Assembly (NCBI RefSeq): GCF_000378505.1
Contig: NZ_KB899989.1
Span: 236,321 to 300,320, forward strand
From: Modicisalibacter luteus DSM 23508
GTDB lineage: Bacteria > Pseudomonadota > Gammaproteobacteria > Pseudomonadales > Halomonadaceae
Direction of reading: 5' to 3'
Length of the DNA: 64,000 bases
In this document: piece after piece, positions 19,484 through 27,777 of the stretch
Layout: every line of letters begins with the position of its first letter
Numbering within the stretch: the first letter of the stretch is position 1
Made by a program: the position numbers and the translations under genes
The notes under the pieces: generated by a model
Seen by the model: the letters and a program-made list of their open reading frames with translations, nothing else
Told to the model about the DNA's origin: nothing
Databases searched by the model: none

Positions 19484-20515
19484 ATGCGCGTACTGGGGAT
19501 CGAAACCTCCTGCGACGAGACCGGCGTCGCCATCTACGACACCGAACGCGGGCTGCTGTCCGATGCACTCTACAGTCAGATCGCCCTGCACGCCGAGTTC
19601 GGTGGCGTGGTGCCCGAGCTGGCTTCACGCGACCATACCCGCAAGCTGTTGCCGCTAATTCAGGAAGTTCTGGATAATGCAGGCTTGTCGCGCCACGACC
19701 TGGACGGCATTGCCTACACGGCCGGTCCCGGTCTGGTAGGCGCCTTGATGGTCGGGGCCTCGACGGCACACGGAATGGCACGCGCCCTCGGTATTCCCGT
19801 GCTCGGCGTGCATCACATGGAGGGCCACCTGCTTGCCCCCATGCTCGAGGAAACACCGCCCGATTTCCCCTTCGTCGCCCTGCTTGTCTCGGGCGGCCAC
19901 ACGCAACTGGTCGAGGTTCACGGCCTGGGGCGCTATCGACTGCTCGGAGAATCGGTGGATGACGCGGCTGGCGAAGCTTTCGACAAGACCGCCAAGATGC
20001 TCGACCTGGCCTATCCCGGCGGTCCCGAAGTGGCACGCCTGGCCGAGCACGGCGATCCCCAACGCTTTCGCTTCCCGCGGCCGATGACTGATCGCCCTGG
20101 ACTGGACTTCAGCTTCTCCGGCTTGAAAACCCATACATTGACCACGCTCAATGCGCTGCGCGAAGCCGACCAGCTCGATGCGCAGGGGCGTGCCGACATT
20201 GCCCGCGCCTTCGAGGAGGCCGTTGTCGATACGCTGGTCATCAAATGCCGTCGCGCGCTCGACCAGACCGGACTCAAGCGCCTGGTGGTAGCAGGCGGGG
20301 TTAGCGCCAACACGCGCCTGCGTGAAAGGCTGGGCATCGAAACGGCCAAGCGCGGTGCCAGGGCATATTATCCCCGCGGCCGTTTCTGTACCGATAATGG
20401 GGCAATGATCGCCTACGTGGGCGCCCAGCGCCTGCTCGCTGGCGAGTGCGATACCGAGGCCATGCAGGCGGTGCCACGCTGGCCGCTGGAGCGGCTCATT
20501 CCTCCCGCCGCCTGA
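19484..20515 (+). CDS. tsaD: tRNA N6-adenosine threonylcarbamoyltransferase
   Basis: A 343-residue Kae1/TsaD family protein that, with TsaB and TsaE, transfers the threonylcarbamoyl group to A37 of ANN-decoding tRNAs. It starts [19 protein letters not shown]. The metal-binding HHMEGH motif has H111 and H115, and [14 protein letters not shown] and [15 protein letters not shown] are conserved. Length is typical. It is divergent from rpsU, and its 3-prime end overlaps that of plsY by 20 bases on the opposite strand. Confidence 0.97.
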   Translation: MRVLGIETSCDETGVAIYDTERGLLSDALYSQIALHAEFGGVVPELASRDHTRKLLPLIQEVLDNAGLSRHDLDGIAYTAGPGLVGALMVGASTAHGMARALGIPVLGVHHMEGHLLAPMLEETPPDFPFVALLVSGGHTQLVEVHGLGRYRLLGESVDDAAGEAFDKTAKMLDLAYPGGPEVARLAEHGDPQRFRFPRPMTDRPGLDFSFSGLKTHTLTTLNALREADQLDAQGRADIARAFEEAVVDTLVIKCRRALDQTGLKRLVVAGGVSANTRLRERLGIETAKRGARAYYPRGRFCTDNGAMIAYVGAQRLLAGECDTEAMQAVPRWPLERLIPPAA

Positions 20516-21119
20516 GTTTGCCATCGTCCAAAGAAAGTTCTTCGCCTCGGCCCATCCGCTGAATACTCCAGACATGGCGCAGCACGACCAGCAAGGCAAA
20601 GACGATTACCACCCATACATACTCCCTGGCCAGCCACACGCTGGCCAATGGAGCCAGCAGCGCACTGGCCAACGAGGCGATGGCCGCAGTACGTATGCGC
20701 CAGGCCAGTAACGCCCAGCAAGCCGCACATAACAGCGCTACCTTGGGTGTCAGCATGAGCAGGACACCGAACGCACTGGCCACTGCCTTGCCGCCGCGCC
20801 AGCGATGCCATAGCGGATAACTGTGGCCGAGCAACACCCCAAGCCCGACCACACCTTGTGCCCAGGCCGGCAGCCCGCCGCCCTTGGCCAGCCAGAGCGC
20901 CGGCACCGCCTTGCCGGCATCGAAGGCCAGCGTTGCCAGGGCCAGGCGTTTGCCATACAGGCGCAGCATGTTGGAAAAGCCGGGGTTGAATGAGCCACGC
21001 AGGCGCGGATCGGGCAGGCTATTCAGACGGCACAGCCATACTGCACCCAGGCAAGAGCCGCATAGATACGCCAGTAGCGCCAGTAGAACGGTATGCGTGA
21101 CAAGGATGGCAGACGACAT
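20496..21119 (-). CDS. plsY: Glycerol-3-phosphate acyltransferase PlsY
   Basis: A 207-residue integral membrane acyltransferase that uses acyl-phosphate to make lysophosphatidic acid. Five or so hydrophobic segments alternate with the three PlsY motifs: GSCLGAVW near 21-28, [20 protein letters not shown] and [17 protein letters not shown]. The second motif departs from the usual GSGNPGATN form, reading GSFNPGFSN. Gene position beside tsaD and folB is common in gammaproteobacteria. Its 3-prime end overlaps tsaD. Confidence 0.93.
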   Translation of the reverse strand: MSSAILVTHTVLLALLAYLCGSCLGAVWLCRLNSLPDPRLRGSFNPGFSNMLRLYGKRLALATLAFDAGKAVPALWLAKGGGLPAWAQGVVGLGVLLGHSYPLWHRWRGGKAVASAFGVLLMLTPKVALLCAACWALLAWRIRTAAIASLASALLAPLASVWLAREYVWVVIVFALLVVLRHVWSIQRMGRGEELSLDDGKLRRREE

Positions 21120-21205
21120 GGCAGTGTCCGGGCAAGAAGCGGTTCCATGATTCTGCCAGCTTGGTGCATTACAATCGAAGTTTTAACCATGATCGAGGGT
21201 AGCGT

Positions 21206-21559
21206 GTGGATCGCGTGCTGATCGAAGGATTAAGCGTGGAGACTGTCATTGGTGTCTACGATTGGGAACGCACCATCCGGCAGCGTCTCGAACTGGACTT
21301 GGAATTGGCCACCGACATCCGGCCTGCCGCGGCAGATGACGACCTAGCCCAAACGCTGAATTATGCCGCAATCAGCGAGCGGATCGGCGTGTTCGCCGAG
21401 ACCAGCCGCTTAGAGCTGGTGGAAACCTTTGCTGAACGGCTCGCAGCAGTGCTGCGCGAGGAATTCGGCATCACCTGGTTGCGCTTGACGCTGCGCAAGC
21501 CAGGCGCCGTAGCCAATGCCAGAGCAGTAGGTGTCAGCATCGAGCGAGGTGAGCGCTGA
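21206..21559 (+). CDS. folB: Dihydroneopterin aldolase
   Basis: A 117-residue FolB. It converts 7,8-dihydroneopterin to 6-hydroxymethyl-dihydropterin and glycolaldehyde in folate synthesis. Conserved features are VLIEGLSVETVIGVYDWER at the start, a LNYAAISERI segment and LRLTLRKPGAVANARAVGV at the end. The start is a GTG at 21206 preceded by GAGGGTAGC. It overlaps folK by one base (TGATG), so the two consecutive folate steps are translationally coupled. Confidence 0.95.
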   Translation: MDRVLIEGLSVETVIGVYDWERTIRQRLELDLELATDIRPAAADDDLAQTLNYAAISERIGVFAETSRLELVETFAERLAAVLREEFGITWLRLTLRKPGAVANARAVGVSIERGER

Positions 21560-22077
21560 TGGCGCTGGTGGTGGTCAGTATCGGCAGCAATATCGAGCGT
21601 GAACACCACGTGCAGACCTGCCTCGATGCCCTGCATGCCGAGTTTGGCAAGCTGCAATTATCCCGAGTCTTCGAGAGCGAGCCGGTCGGCTTCAACGATG
21701 GATGCAACTTCTACAATCTGGTGGCAGCCTTCGAGAGCGGTGCCAGCGTTGGCGAACTGCAGGCATGGTGCAAACGCCTGGAGTTAGCCAACGGCCGGCG
21801 CAAGGACAGCCCAAAGTTCAGCCCGCGCACCTTGGATGTCGATCTACTCACCGTCAATGCGTTGCGTGGCGACATCGACGGAGTCGAACTGCCGCGTGAC
21901 GAGATCGTCAAGCATGCCTTCGTACTGCAGCCACTGGCTGAACTGTTGCCGAACCACCGCCATCCGGTCAGTGGCGAGCGCTACGCCGATCTGTGGGCCA
22001 ATTTTGAAGTCGGCTCCCAGCGCCTATGGCCAGTAGAGTTCGTCTGGCAGGGCCGACACATTTCCCACGCAACCTGA
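21559..22077 (+). CDS. folK: 6-hydroxymethyl-dihydropterin pyrophosphokinase (HPPK)
   Basis: A 172-residue HPPK that pyrophosphorylates the FolB product. It begins ALVVVSIGSNIEREHHVQ and has the family signature near RRKDSPKFSPRTLDVDLL and the ending LPRDEIVKHAFVLQPLAEL. It is coupled to folB by an overlapping stop and start. It converges with cca, with 14 bases between the stops. Confidence 0.95.
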   Translation: MALVVVSIGSNIEREHHVQTCLDALHAEFGKLQLSRVFESEPVGFNDGCNFYNLVAAFESGASVGELQAWCKRLELANGRRKDSPKFSPRTLDVDLLTVNALRGDIDGVELPRDEIVKHAFVLQPLAELLPNHRHPVSGERYADLWANFEVGSQRLWPVEFVWQGRHISHAT

Positions 22078-22091
22078 TTCAGGCAAGTTCG

Positions 22092-23225
22092 TCAGGTGCC
22101 TGCCAGGCTGTCTTCGAGCGCCTGCTGGCGACGCTGGGCCAGTTCCCGCCCTAATGCGGCACCTTGATAACCCTCTTCGAGCAACTGGCGCGGCGATACC
22201 TGCTTCGCTTGTTGCCAGGCCAGACGAAGAGACTCAGCCAATGGCGCATCGAAAAGCTTCACCAACCTCAGTAGCGGCTCGACGCGCTCTTCACGTCGCC
22301 AAGCGTCTATGGCATTAAGCCAGCGCAGCAGTCGTTCGCCGCTTGGTACCTGCCGCTCGGCCTCACGGCACAGTTCACGTGTCAGGGCCGCCTGCCGAGC
22401 CAAGTCACGCCAAGCGTTGGGGGTGCGCAAGCGATCTTGCAGCGTTTCTCGTGCCGTTTCATCGAGATGCTCGCACAGCCGCGCCCAGCGCCAGCGGGGT
22501 ACTTCCTCGCCAGCTTCGGGCAGCTGGTCGAGCCGTGCCAGCGCCTGACTCAGCGCAACGTTATCAGCAGCCAGCTCAGGCATCAGTTCTCCCAACGCGT
22601 GGCACGCCTGCAAGCTTTGGAAGTACCCCTGGGGGCAAGGCTCGCCCAGTGCCTTCTCGGTTTCCTGCCAGACCCGCTCTGCGACGAGATGCGCTATTTC
22701 ACCACTGTCGGCCAGTCGCTTCATCAACGCCAACGTGTCGTCGGCGATGTAGAAACCCAAGCCCTGATAACGCGCCAGGAAGCGCGCCGTACGCAGCACA
22801 CGCAGCGGATCCTCGACGAAGGCCGGAGAGACGTGACACAACCGGCGCGCCTCGAGATCACGCTGGCCGTGGAAAGGGTCGACCAGTGTCCCTTCGGGGG
22901 TTTCGGCCATGGCATTGATGGTCAGGTCGCGGCGCGCCAAATCCTCTTCAAGCGTCACTTCCGGACTGGCATGTACCACGAAGCCGGTGTAGCCATGCCC
23001 CTGCTTGCGCTCGGTACGCGCCAGCGCGTACTCCTCGTGCGTCTCGGGGTGCAGAAAGACGGGGAAATCACGCCCCACTGGCCGGAAGCCGCGACGCCGC
23101 ATCTCCTCCGGCGTAGTACCGACCACCACCCAATCCTGGTCGACCACTGGCCAGCCAAGCCGGGCATCGCGTACGGCGCCCCCGACTCGATAGACCTGCA
23201 GGCCGGCGAGGTAGGGATCGTTCAT
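22092..23225 (-). CDS. cca: CCA-adding tRNA nucleotidyltransferase
   Basis: A 377-residue class II CCA enzyme that adds or repairs the 3-prime CCA of tRNAs. The nucleotidyltransferase head has VGGAVRD at 14-20 and the catalytic carboxylates D29 and D31 in VVDQDWVVVG, then ARRDLTINAMA and EDPLRVLRTARFLARY. It lacks the HD phosphohydrolase domain of E. coli Cca (412 residues). Its ATG overlaps the stop of the GlpE-like gene, placing it at the end of the long lptD-to-cca gene chain. Confidence 0.95.
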   Translation of the reverse strand: MNDPYLAGLQVYRVGGAVRDARLGWPVVDQDWVVVGTTPEEMRRRGFRPVGRDFPVFLHPETHEEYALARTERKQGHGYTGFVVHASPEVTLEEDLARRDLTINAMAETPEGTLVDPFHGQRDLEARRLCHVSPAFVEDPLRVLRTARFLARYQGLGFYIADDTLALMKRLADSGEIAHLVAERVWQETEKALGEPCPQGYFQSLQACHALGELMPELAADNVALSQALARLDQLPEAGEEVPRWRWARLCEHLDETARETLQDRLRTPNAWRDLARQAALTRELCREAERQVPSGERLLRWLNAIDAWRREERVEPLLRLVKLFDAPLAESLRLAWQQAKQVSPRQLLEEGYQGAALGRELAQRRQQALEDSLAGT

Positions 23226-23554
23226 GACTGGCGCATCACACGCTGCGGATGACGATGCTCCCAGTCGGTGAATCCGCCATCCAGGCTATAAACGTGGGAA
23301 AAGCCTTGCCCAGCCAGCCAGGAGGCTGCCTGCTGACTGGAGTGGCCGTGATAACACACCACGACCATCGCCTGGTCTCGCGGTGCCTCGTCGATCAGGT
23401 CACCCACGGTAGCGTTGTCCAGGTGACGACTGCCGGGAATATGTCCGCGGGCATAACTCAACGGATCGCGAATATCCACCAGCGTCAACGGCTTCGCCTC
23501 ATCCAGCCAGGCTTTCAGCGTCACGGGATCGAGATGTTCGAACGCTTGGGTCAT
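23222..23554 (-). CDS. glpE: Thiosulfate sulfurtransferase, GlpE-like single-domain rhodanese
   Basis: A 110-residue rhodanese. The active-site loop VVVCYHGHSSQQAA (Cys at 67) is the GlpE form, and LVDIRDPLSYARGHIPGSRH is also conserved. It moves sulphur from thiosulfate to cyanide, thioredoxin or another acceptor in the cytoplasm. I start it at ATG 23554, with GGAG upstream, rather than at an in-frame ATG at 23584 that would overlap the apaH end without homologous sequence. It overlaps cca by 4 bases. Confidence 0.92.
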   Translation of the reverse strand: MTQAFEHLDPVTLKAWLDEAKPLTLVDIRDPLSYARGHIPGSRHLDNATVGDLIDEAPRDQAMVVVCYHGHSSQQAASWLAGQGFSHVYSLDGGFTDWEHRHPQRVMRQS

Positions 23555-23584
23555 GATGTCTCCGTTGAAAAGGATGGAAGGCAT

Positions 23585-24412
23585 TCATGCCGGCTTGCGG
23601 CAGGGCACACTGACCTTACGACCGCTTTCTAGCTCGAGCGCAGTCAGGGAGCCCCCCCAAACACAGCCGGTGTCGAGCGCCTCGACACGCACTCGGGCAC
23701 CCGGCGTCTGGCCCTGCAGCGCCGCCCAGTGACCGAACACGATACGCGGGTCGTCCTCACGAGAATAGGTGAACCACGGCGCGAAACCCTCGGGCGCCGA
23801 GTCGAGCCCCTCCTTGGCCTTGAAGTCCAGGGTGCCATCGGCGGTAACGAAACGCATCCGGGTAAAGGCATTGACGATGGCACGCAGGCGGTCATCACCC
23901 TCGAGATCGTCCTGCCAGCGTGCCGGTGTGTTGCCATGCATGACATCCAGAAACGCACCTGCCCGCTCGCTGCGCAGCACGGTCTCGACTTCTTGGGCGC
24001 GTTCGCATGCTTCGGACAGCGACCAGATCGGCAGCAGCCCAGCATGCACCATCAGAGTACGCTGGTCGCTTGCACTGCCGTCATCGACCCACAAAGGCTG
24101 CGCCTGAAGCCACTCCAGCAGCCTGTCACGATCCTCGGCATCCAGAATGCTCCCCAGGGTGTCGGAGCGCTTGGCGGCAACAGAGCCGCGCGCTACGGCC
24201 AGCAAATGCAGATCGTGATTGCCGAGCACTATGCTGACGGCATCGCCCAAGGTATAGGCTTCTCGCAGACAAGCCAGCGACCCCGGCCCACGGTTGACGA
24301 GATCGCCCGCCAGCCATAGGCGGTCACGACGGGGATCGAAACTCAGTGTATCGAGCAGGGCCACGAACTCGGCGTGACAGCCCTGGAGATCTCCAATAGC
24401 GTAGGTTGGCAT
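23585..24412 (-). CDS. apaH: Diadenosine tetraphosphatase (symmetrical)
   Basis: A 275-residue metallophosphoesterase that cleaves Ap4A to two ADP. Metal-binding motifs are GDLQGCH at 7-13, GDLVNRGPGSLACLR and LGNHDLHLLA; a later LMVHAGLLPIW is also typical. ATG 24412 follows AAGGAAGCCT and begins the standard MPTYAIGDLQG; the longer reading frame upstream runs through the apaG 3-prime end and has no matching sequence. It follows apaG, as in most gammaproteobacteria. Confidence 0.96.
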   Translation of the reverse strand: MPTYAIGDLQGCHAEFVALLDTLSFDPRRDRLWLAGDLVNRGPGSLACLREAYTLGDAVSIVLGNHDLHLLAVARGSVAAKRSDTLGSILDAEDRDRLLEWLQAQPLWVDDGSASDQRTLMVHAGLLPIWSLSEACERAQEVETVLRSERAGAFLDVMHGNTPARWQDDLEGDDRLRAIVNAFTRMRFVTADGTLDFKAKEGLDSAPEGFAPWFTYSREDDPRIVFGHWAALQGQTPGARVRVEALDTGCVWGGSLTALELESGRKVSVPCRKPA

Positions 24413-24462
24413 AGGCTTCCTTGTTCGGCTGCGATGGCGGTTTCCTTGATACCGGGCTCGAC

Positions 24463-24846
24463 TCAATGCACCTGGTTGGGCCCCGCCAGGCGAAACGGCG
24501 CAATGGCAACATCGAACGGTCGCTGCGCTGCGGTCTCGATGCAAGTGTAGGCACCTTCCATGACACCAACCGGACATTCCAGCACGGCGCGACTGGTATA
24601 ACGAAAAGTCTGCCCCGGCGCGATGACCGGTTGCTCGCCGACGACGCCTTTGCCACGCACTTCCTGCACCTTGCCGTTACCCTGGGTGATTTTCCAGTGG
24701 CGTGCCAACAACTGCACCGTCTGTGCCGATTGGTTGTGGATGGTAATCGTGTAGCTGAAAACGAAGCGCTGCTCGCCCGGCGACGACTCGTCGGCCCGGT
24801 AGGCCGGCTGGACATCGACATGAACGGCTTCGATGAGTTCGGTCAT
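24463..24846 (-). CDS. apaG: ApaG protein (DUF525)
   Basis: A 127-residue immunoglobulin-like fold protein of the ApaG family: [54 protein letters not shown] and MEGAYTCI are all family-typical. Its biochemical role is unsettled; it is tied to Mg2+/Co2+ tolerance and to ApaH genetically. Its ATG overlaps the rsmA stop (ATGA), and apaH follows 50 bases on. Confidence 0.95.
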   Translation of the reverse strand: MTELIEAVHVDVQPAYRADESSPGEQRFVFSYTITIHNQSAQTVQLLARHWKITQGNGKVQEVRGKGVVGEQPVIAPGQTFRYTSRAVLECPVGVMEGAYTCIETAAQRPFDVAIAPFRLAGPNQVH

Positions 24847-25646
24847 TGCGTCGCTCCTGCCAGATGGTTGGCAATCGACACCATCTCAGCCACCGTCAAC
24901 GTCTGGGGCCGCCGGGCCGGATCGATGCCCAAGGCCTCCAGCGTTTCCGCCGAGACCCTGCCCTTGAGGTTGTTGCGCAGGGTCTTGCGTCGTTGCGCGA
25001 AAGCCTCTCGCACGATGTCGGCGAACAGCGCCTCGTCCGCCGCCTGGGCCGGCAGTGTCTCATGGGGGACCAGTCGGACAATGGCGGAATCTACCTTGGG
25101 ACGCGGGATAAACGCTTCAGGCGGCACGATGAATAGAGAGTCAACCTGACAATGGTATTGCGCCATGATCGACAGCCGCCCCCAGTCAGCGCCGCCCGGC
25201 TCTGCGGCGAGTCGCTCAACGACTTCCTTCTGCAGCATGAAGTGCATGTCGGCAACCGCCCCTCGCTGAGCCAGCAGGTGGAAGATCAGCGGGGTGGAAA
25301 TGTTATAGGGCAGGTTGCCCACCACGCGCAGTGCCGGCCCGTCGCCCTTGAGTTCGGAAAAATCGAACTTCAGCGCATCGCCTTCATGCACGGTGAACTC
25401 AGGATAATTGAAGAACTGGACGCGCAGGCCTGGGATCAGGTCGCGATCAAGCTCGATCACGTCCAGCGCCCCGGCCGCCTCGAGCAGCGGCTCGGTCAGT
25501 GCGCCCTGCCCAGGGCCGATCTCGACTAGGCGCTGTCCGGAGCGCGGCGCGATAGCCCGCACGATACGCGAGATGATGCCCGGATCGCGCAGGAAGTTCT
25601 GCCCGAAACGTTTACGGGCCCGATGAACCGGAGGGCGAGAAGACAT
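24843..25646 (-). CDS. rsmA: 16S rRNA dimethyladenosine transferase (A1518/A1519)
   Basis: A 267-residue KsgA. SAM-binding motif I is [15 protein letters not shown] and the catalytic motif is [16 protein letters not shown]. The C-terminal domain has [15 protein letters not shown] and [12 protein letters not shown]. It dimethylates two adjacent adenines of helix 45 late in 30S assembly. It lies 106 bases downstream of pdxA and overlaps apaG by 4 bases. Confidence 0.97.
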   Translation of the reverse strand: MSSRPPVHRARKRFGQNFLRDPGIISRIVRAIAPRSGQRLVEIGPGQGALTEPLLEAAGALDVIELDRDLIPGLRVQFFNYPEFTVHEGDALKFDFSELKGDGPALRVVGNLPYNISTPLIFHLLAQRGAVADMHFMLQKEVVERLAAEPGGADWGRLSIMAQYHCQVDSLFIVPPEAFIPRPKVDSAIVRLVPHETLPAQAADEALFADIVREAFAQRRKTLRNNLKGRVSAETLEALGIDPARRPQTLTVAEMVSIANHLAGATQ

Positions 25647-25752
25647 GCTAAGAAGAATCCTTGATTGTGCGAGGTATCGCCGAGCCGATGCCCCGCCATT
25701 AGCGAGACATCAGCTGAAATTAGTCACGAATGGTTATGGCGGATGCGAACGC

Positions 25753-26781
25753 TCAGCGCGCCATTTCCTGCCCAGCCGCCATCTCCGCGGCGACTTCCAG
25801 CGCGACGCGGAGACTACCGGTATCGGCCGTCGCGGTACCGGCCAGATCGAGTGCCGTTCCGTGATCCACCGACGTCCGTACGATGGGCAACCCTAGGGTG
25901 ATATTGGCGGCACGTCCGAAGCCGGCGTACTTGAGGACCGGTAATCCTTGGTCATGATACATCGCCAAGACGGCGTCCACGCCTTCGAGATGTCGCGGCG
26001 TAAACAGCGTGTCGGCGGGTAGCGGCCCGTCGAGTTGCATTCCCTCATCGCGCAACCGCTCCAATGTCGGTGCGATCACCTCGAGCTCTTCGAGCCCCAA
26101 ATGCCCGCCCTCCCCGGCATGCGGATTGAGACCACACACCGCAATGCGGGGCGCGGCTATACCGAAGTAACGCTCAAGATCCATGGCCAGGATGCGCAGC
26201 ACCCGAGCAAGCCCCTGGCCGGTAATGGCATCGGCCACCTCACGCAGCGGCAAGTGCGTGGTAGCCAGGGCTACACGCAGGTCGTGAACGCCGGTCGGCG
26301 TATCGAGACGCGTCGCCAGCATCATCACGACCTCTTCAACGCCACACGCATCGCGCAAATACTCGGTATGCCCGGTGAAACCGGCATGCCCGCCGTCGAT
26401 AATCACGCCCTTGTGCAACGGCGCCGTGACCATCGCCCCGGCCTCACCTCGACGACAGGCCTCGATAGCTCGGTCGAGTGTGGCCAGCACATAACTGGCA
26501 TTGGCCGGATTCAGCTCGCCCGGCAAGGCTTGAGCCTGGAGGGCTACCGGCCATACCGGTAGCACGCCGGCACATGGATCGGGAACGACCTGCCCTGGGT
26601 TGAGCACCTTGATATCGACCGCCAGGCGCAGCTGACTGGCCCGCTCGGCCAGCATGTCGGGATCGCCCACGGCCACTACACGTCCAGGCAGCGGCATTCG
26701 GGATGCTGCCAACATCAGTGTCAGGTCGGGCCCGATGCCTGCCGGCTCTCCCGTGGTAAGCGCCAGGACAGGGAGCGTCAT
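25753..26781 (-). CDS. pdxA: 4-hydroxythreonine-4-phosphate dehydrogenase
   Basis: A 342-residue PdxA, which oxidises 4-phosphohydroxy-L-threonine in pyridoxal 5-phosphate synthesis. Metal-binding histidines lie in HAGFTGHTEYLRD, ALATTHLPLREV and AMYHDQGLPVLKY. The start LALTTGEPAGIGPDL is typical. Its ATG overlaps the surA stop (ATGA), so it is coupled to surA. Confidence 0.96.
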   Translation of the reverse strand: MTLPVLALTTGEPAGIGPDLTLMLAASRMPLPGRVVAVGDPDMLAERASQLRLAVDIKVLNPGQVVPDPCAGVLPVWPVALQAQALPGELNPANASYVLATLDRAIEACRRGEAGAMVTAPLHKGVIIDGGHAGFTGHTEYLRDACGVEEVVMMLATRLDTPTGVHDLRVALATTHLPLREVADAITGQGLARVLRILAMDLERYFGIAAPRIAVCGLNPHAGEGGHLGLEELEVIAPTLERLRDEGMQLDGPLPADTLFTPRHLEGVDAVLAMYHDQGLPVLKYAGFGRAANITLGLPIVRTSVDHGTALDLAGTATADTGSLRVALEVAAEMAAGQEMAR

Positions 26782-27761
26782 GAGCCGCTCTGCTCCAGTC
26801 GCTCGTCGACATAGGCATCGGCGCGGATCTGCTGGATCCAGGACTCGAGCTCGTCGTTGACCTTACGCTGGAAGATCAACTGGCGTACCTGATCGCGCTG
26901 GGTCGCGCCCTGCTGATTGCTGCCCTCACGATCCAGTAACTTGACCAAATGGTAGCCGCTTGGGCTACGGATCGGCTCACTGACCTGGCCAACACTCAAC
27001 CCACCGATTACATCAGTGAAAATCGAGGGTAGCTCACCGGCCCGACGCCACCCCAGATCACCACCTTCCAGTGCGTTGGCACCATCGGATTCCGCCGCCG
27101 CCACATCGGCAAAGTCGGCGCCGTCCTGCAGGCGCTCGTACAATGCCTGCGCCTCCTGGCGTGCTGCCTCGACCTGGTCGGGAGACGGCGACTGAGGCAC
27201 GGCCACCAGGATGTGCCCCAACCGATAGCGGGCATTCGCATTGGCTCCCTGCTGATCGAGATAACGTTCCACCTCGCGATCGGAGACATTGACCCGACTA
27301 GCTACACGCCGCTGTTGCAGCTCGCGCATCAACATTTCACGACGGATCTGCTCGCGGACTACTGCCAGCGACAGGCCATCGGCCTCCAGCGCATCGGCGA
27401 ACTGATCGACGCTCATGCCATTGTTCTCGGCAATGGTGCGTACAGCCCGGTTCAGCTCGGTGTCATCCACCGTCAGATTGGCCTGTTCGGCCATCTGCAA
27501 CTGGATCTGCTCGACGACCATGCGCTCCAGCACCTGGCGCCGCAGAACCGCGTCGTCGGGCATGGCGATGTTGCGACTCGCTAGCTGTGTCCGCGCCTGA
27601 ATAATGCGGTCCTCGAGCTCGCTGGCCATGATGGCATCGTCGTTGACCACCGCCACGATGCGATCCAGCGGCTCCTCCGCCAATGCCGAAGTGGATATTC
27701 CAGCCAGGGAAAGGGCCAACATCAGGACCAGGCTCCACGAAGCAAACCAACGTCTGCGCAT
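26778..27761 (-). CDS. surA: Periplasmic chaperone SurA with a single parvulin domain
   Basis: A 327-residue outer-membrane-protein chaperone. A signal peptide ends at about SALA (residue 27). The N-terminal chaperone domain contains LDRIVAVVNDDAIMASELED and is followed by one parvulin domain (RYRLGHILVAVP to RSPSGYHLVKLLDRE) and the C-terminal helix. E. coli SurA has 428 residues and two parvulin domains, so one is missing here. ATG 27761 has AGAGAGG upstream and starts the signal peptide; the reading frame further upstream lies inside lptD. It lies 16 bases after lptD, whose product is its best-known client. Confidence 0.93.
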   Translation of the reverse strand: MRRRWFASWSLVLMLALSLAGISTSALAEEPLDRIVAVVNDDAIMASELEDRIIQARTQLASRNIAMPDDAVLRRQVLERMVVEQIQLQMAEQANLTVDDTELNRAVRTIAENNGMSVDQFADALEADGLSLAVVREQIRREMLMRELQQRRVASRVNVSDREVERYLDQQGANANARYRLGHILVAVPQSPSPDQVEAARQEAQALYERLQDGADFADVAAAESDGANALEGGDLGWRRAGELPSIFTDVIGGLSVGQVSEPIRSPSGYHLVKLLDREGSNQQGATQRDQVRQLIFQRKVNDELESWIQQIRADAYVDERLEQSGS

Positions 27762-27777
27762 TAACAAACCTCTCTCA

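Noticed and set aside
19389-20036. Open frame on the minus strand opposite tsaD
   Set aside because: Arg/Pro-rich shadow of the strongly conserved TsaD coding frame, without a ribosome binding site.
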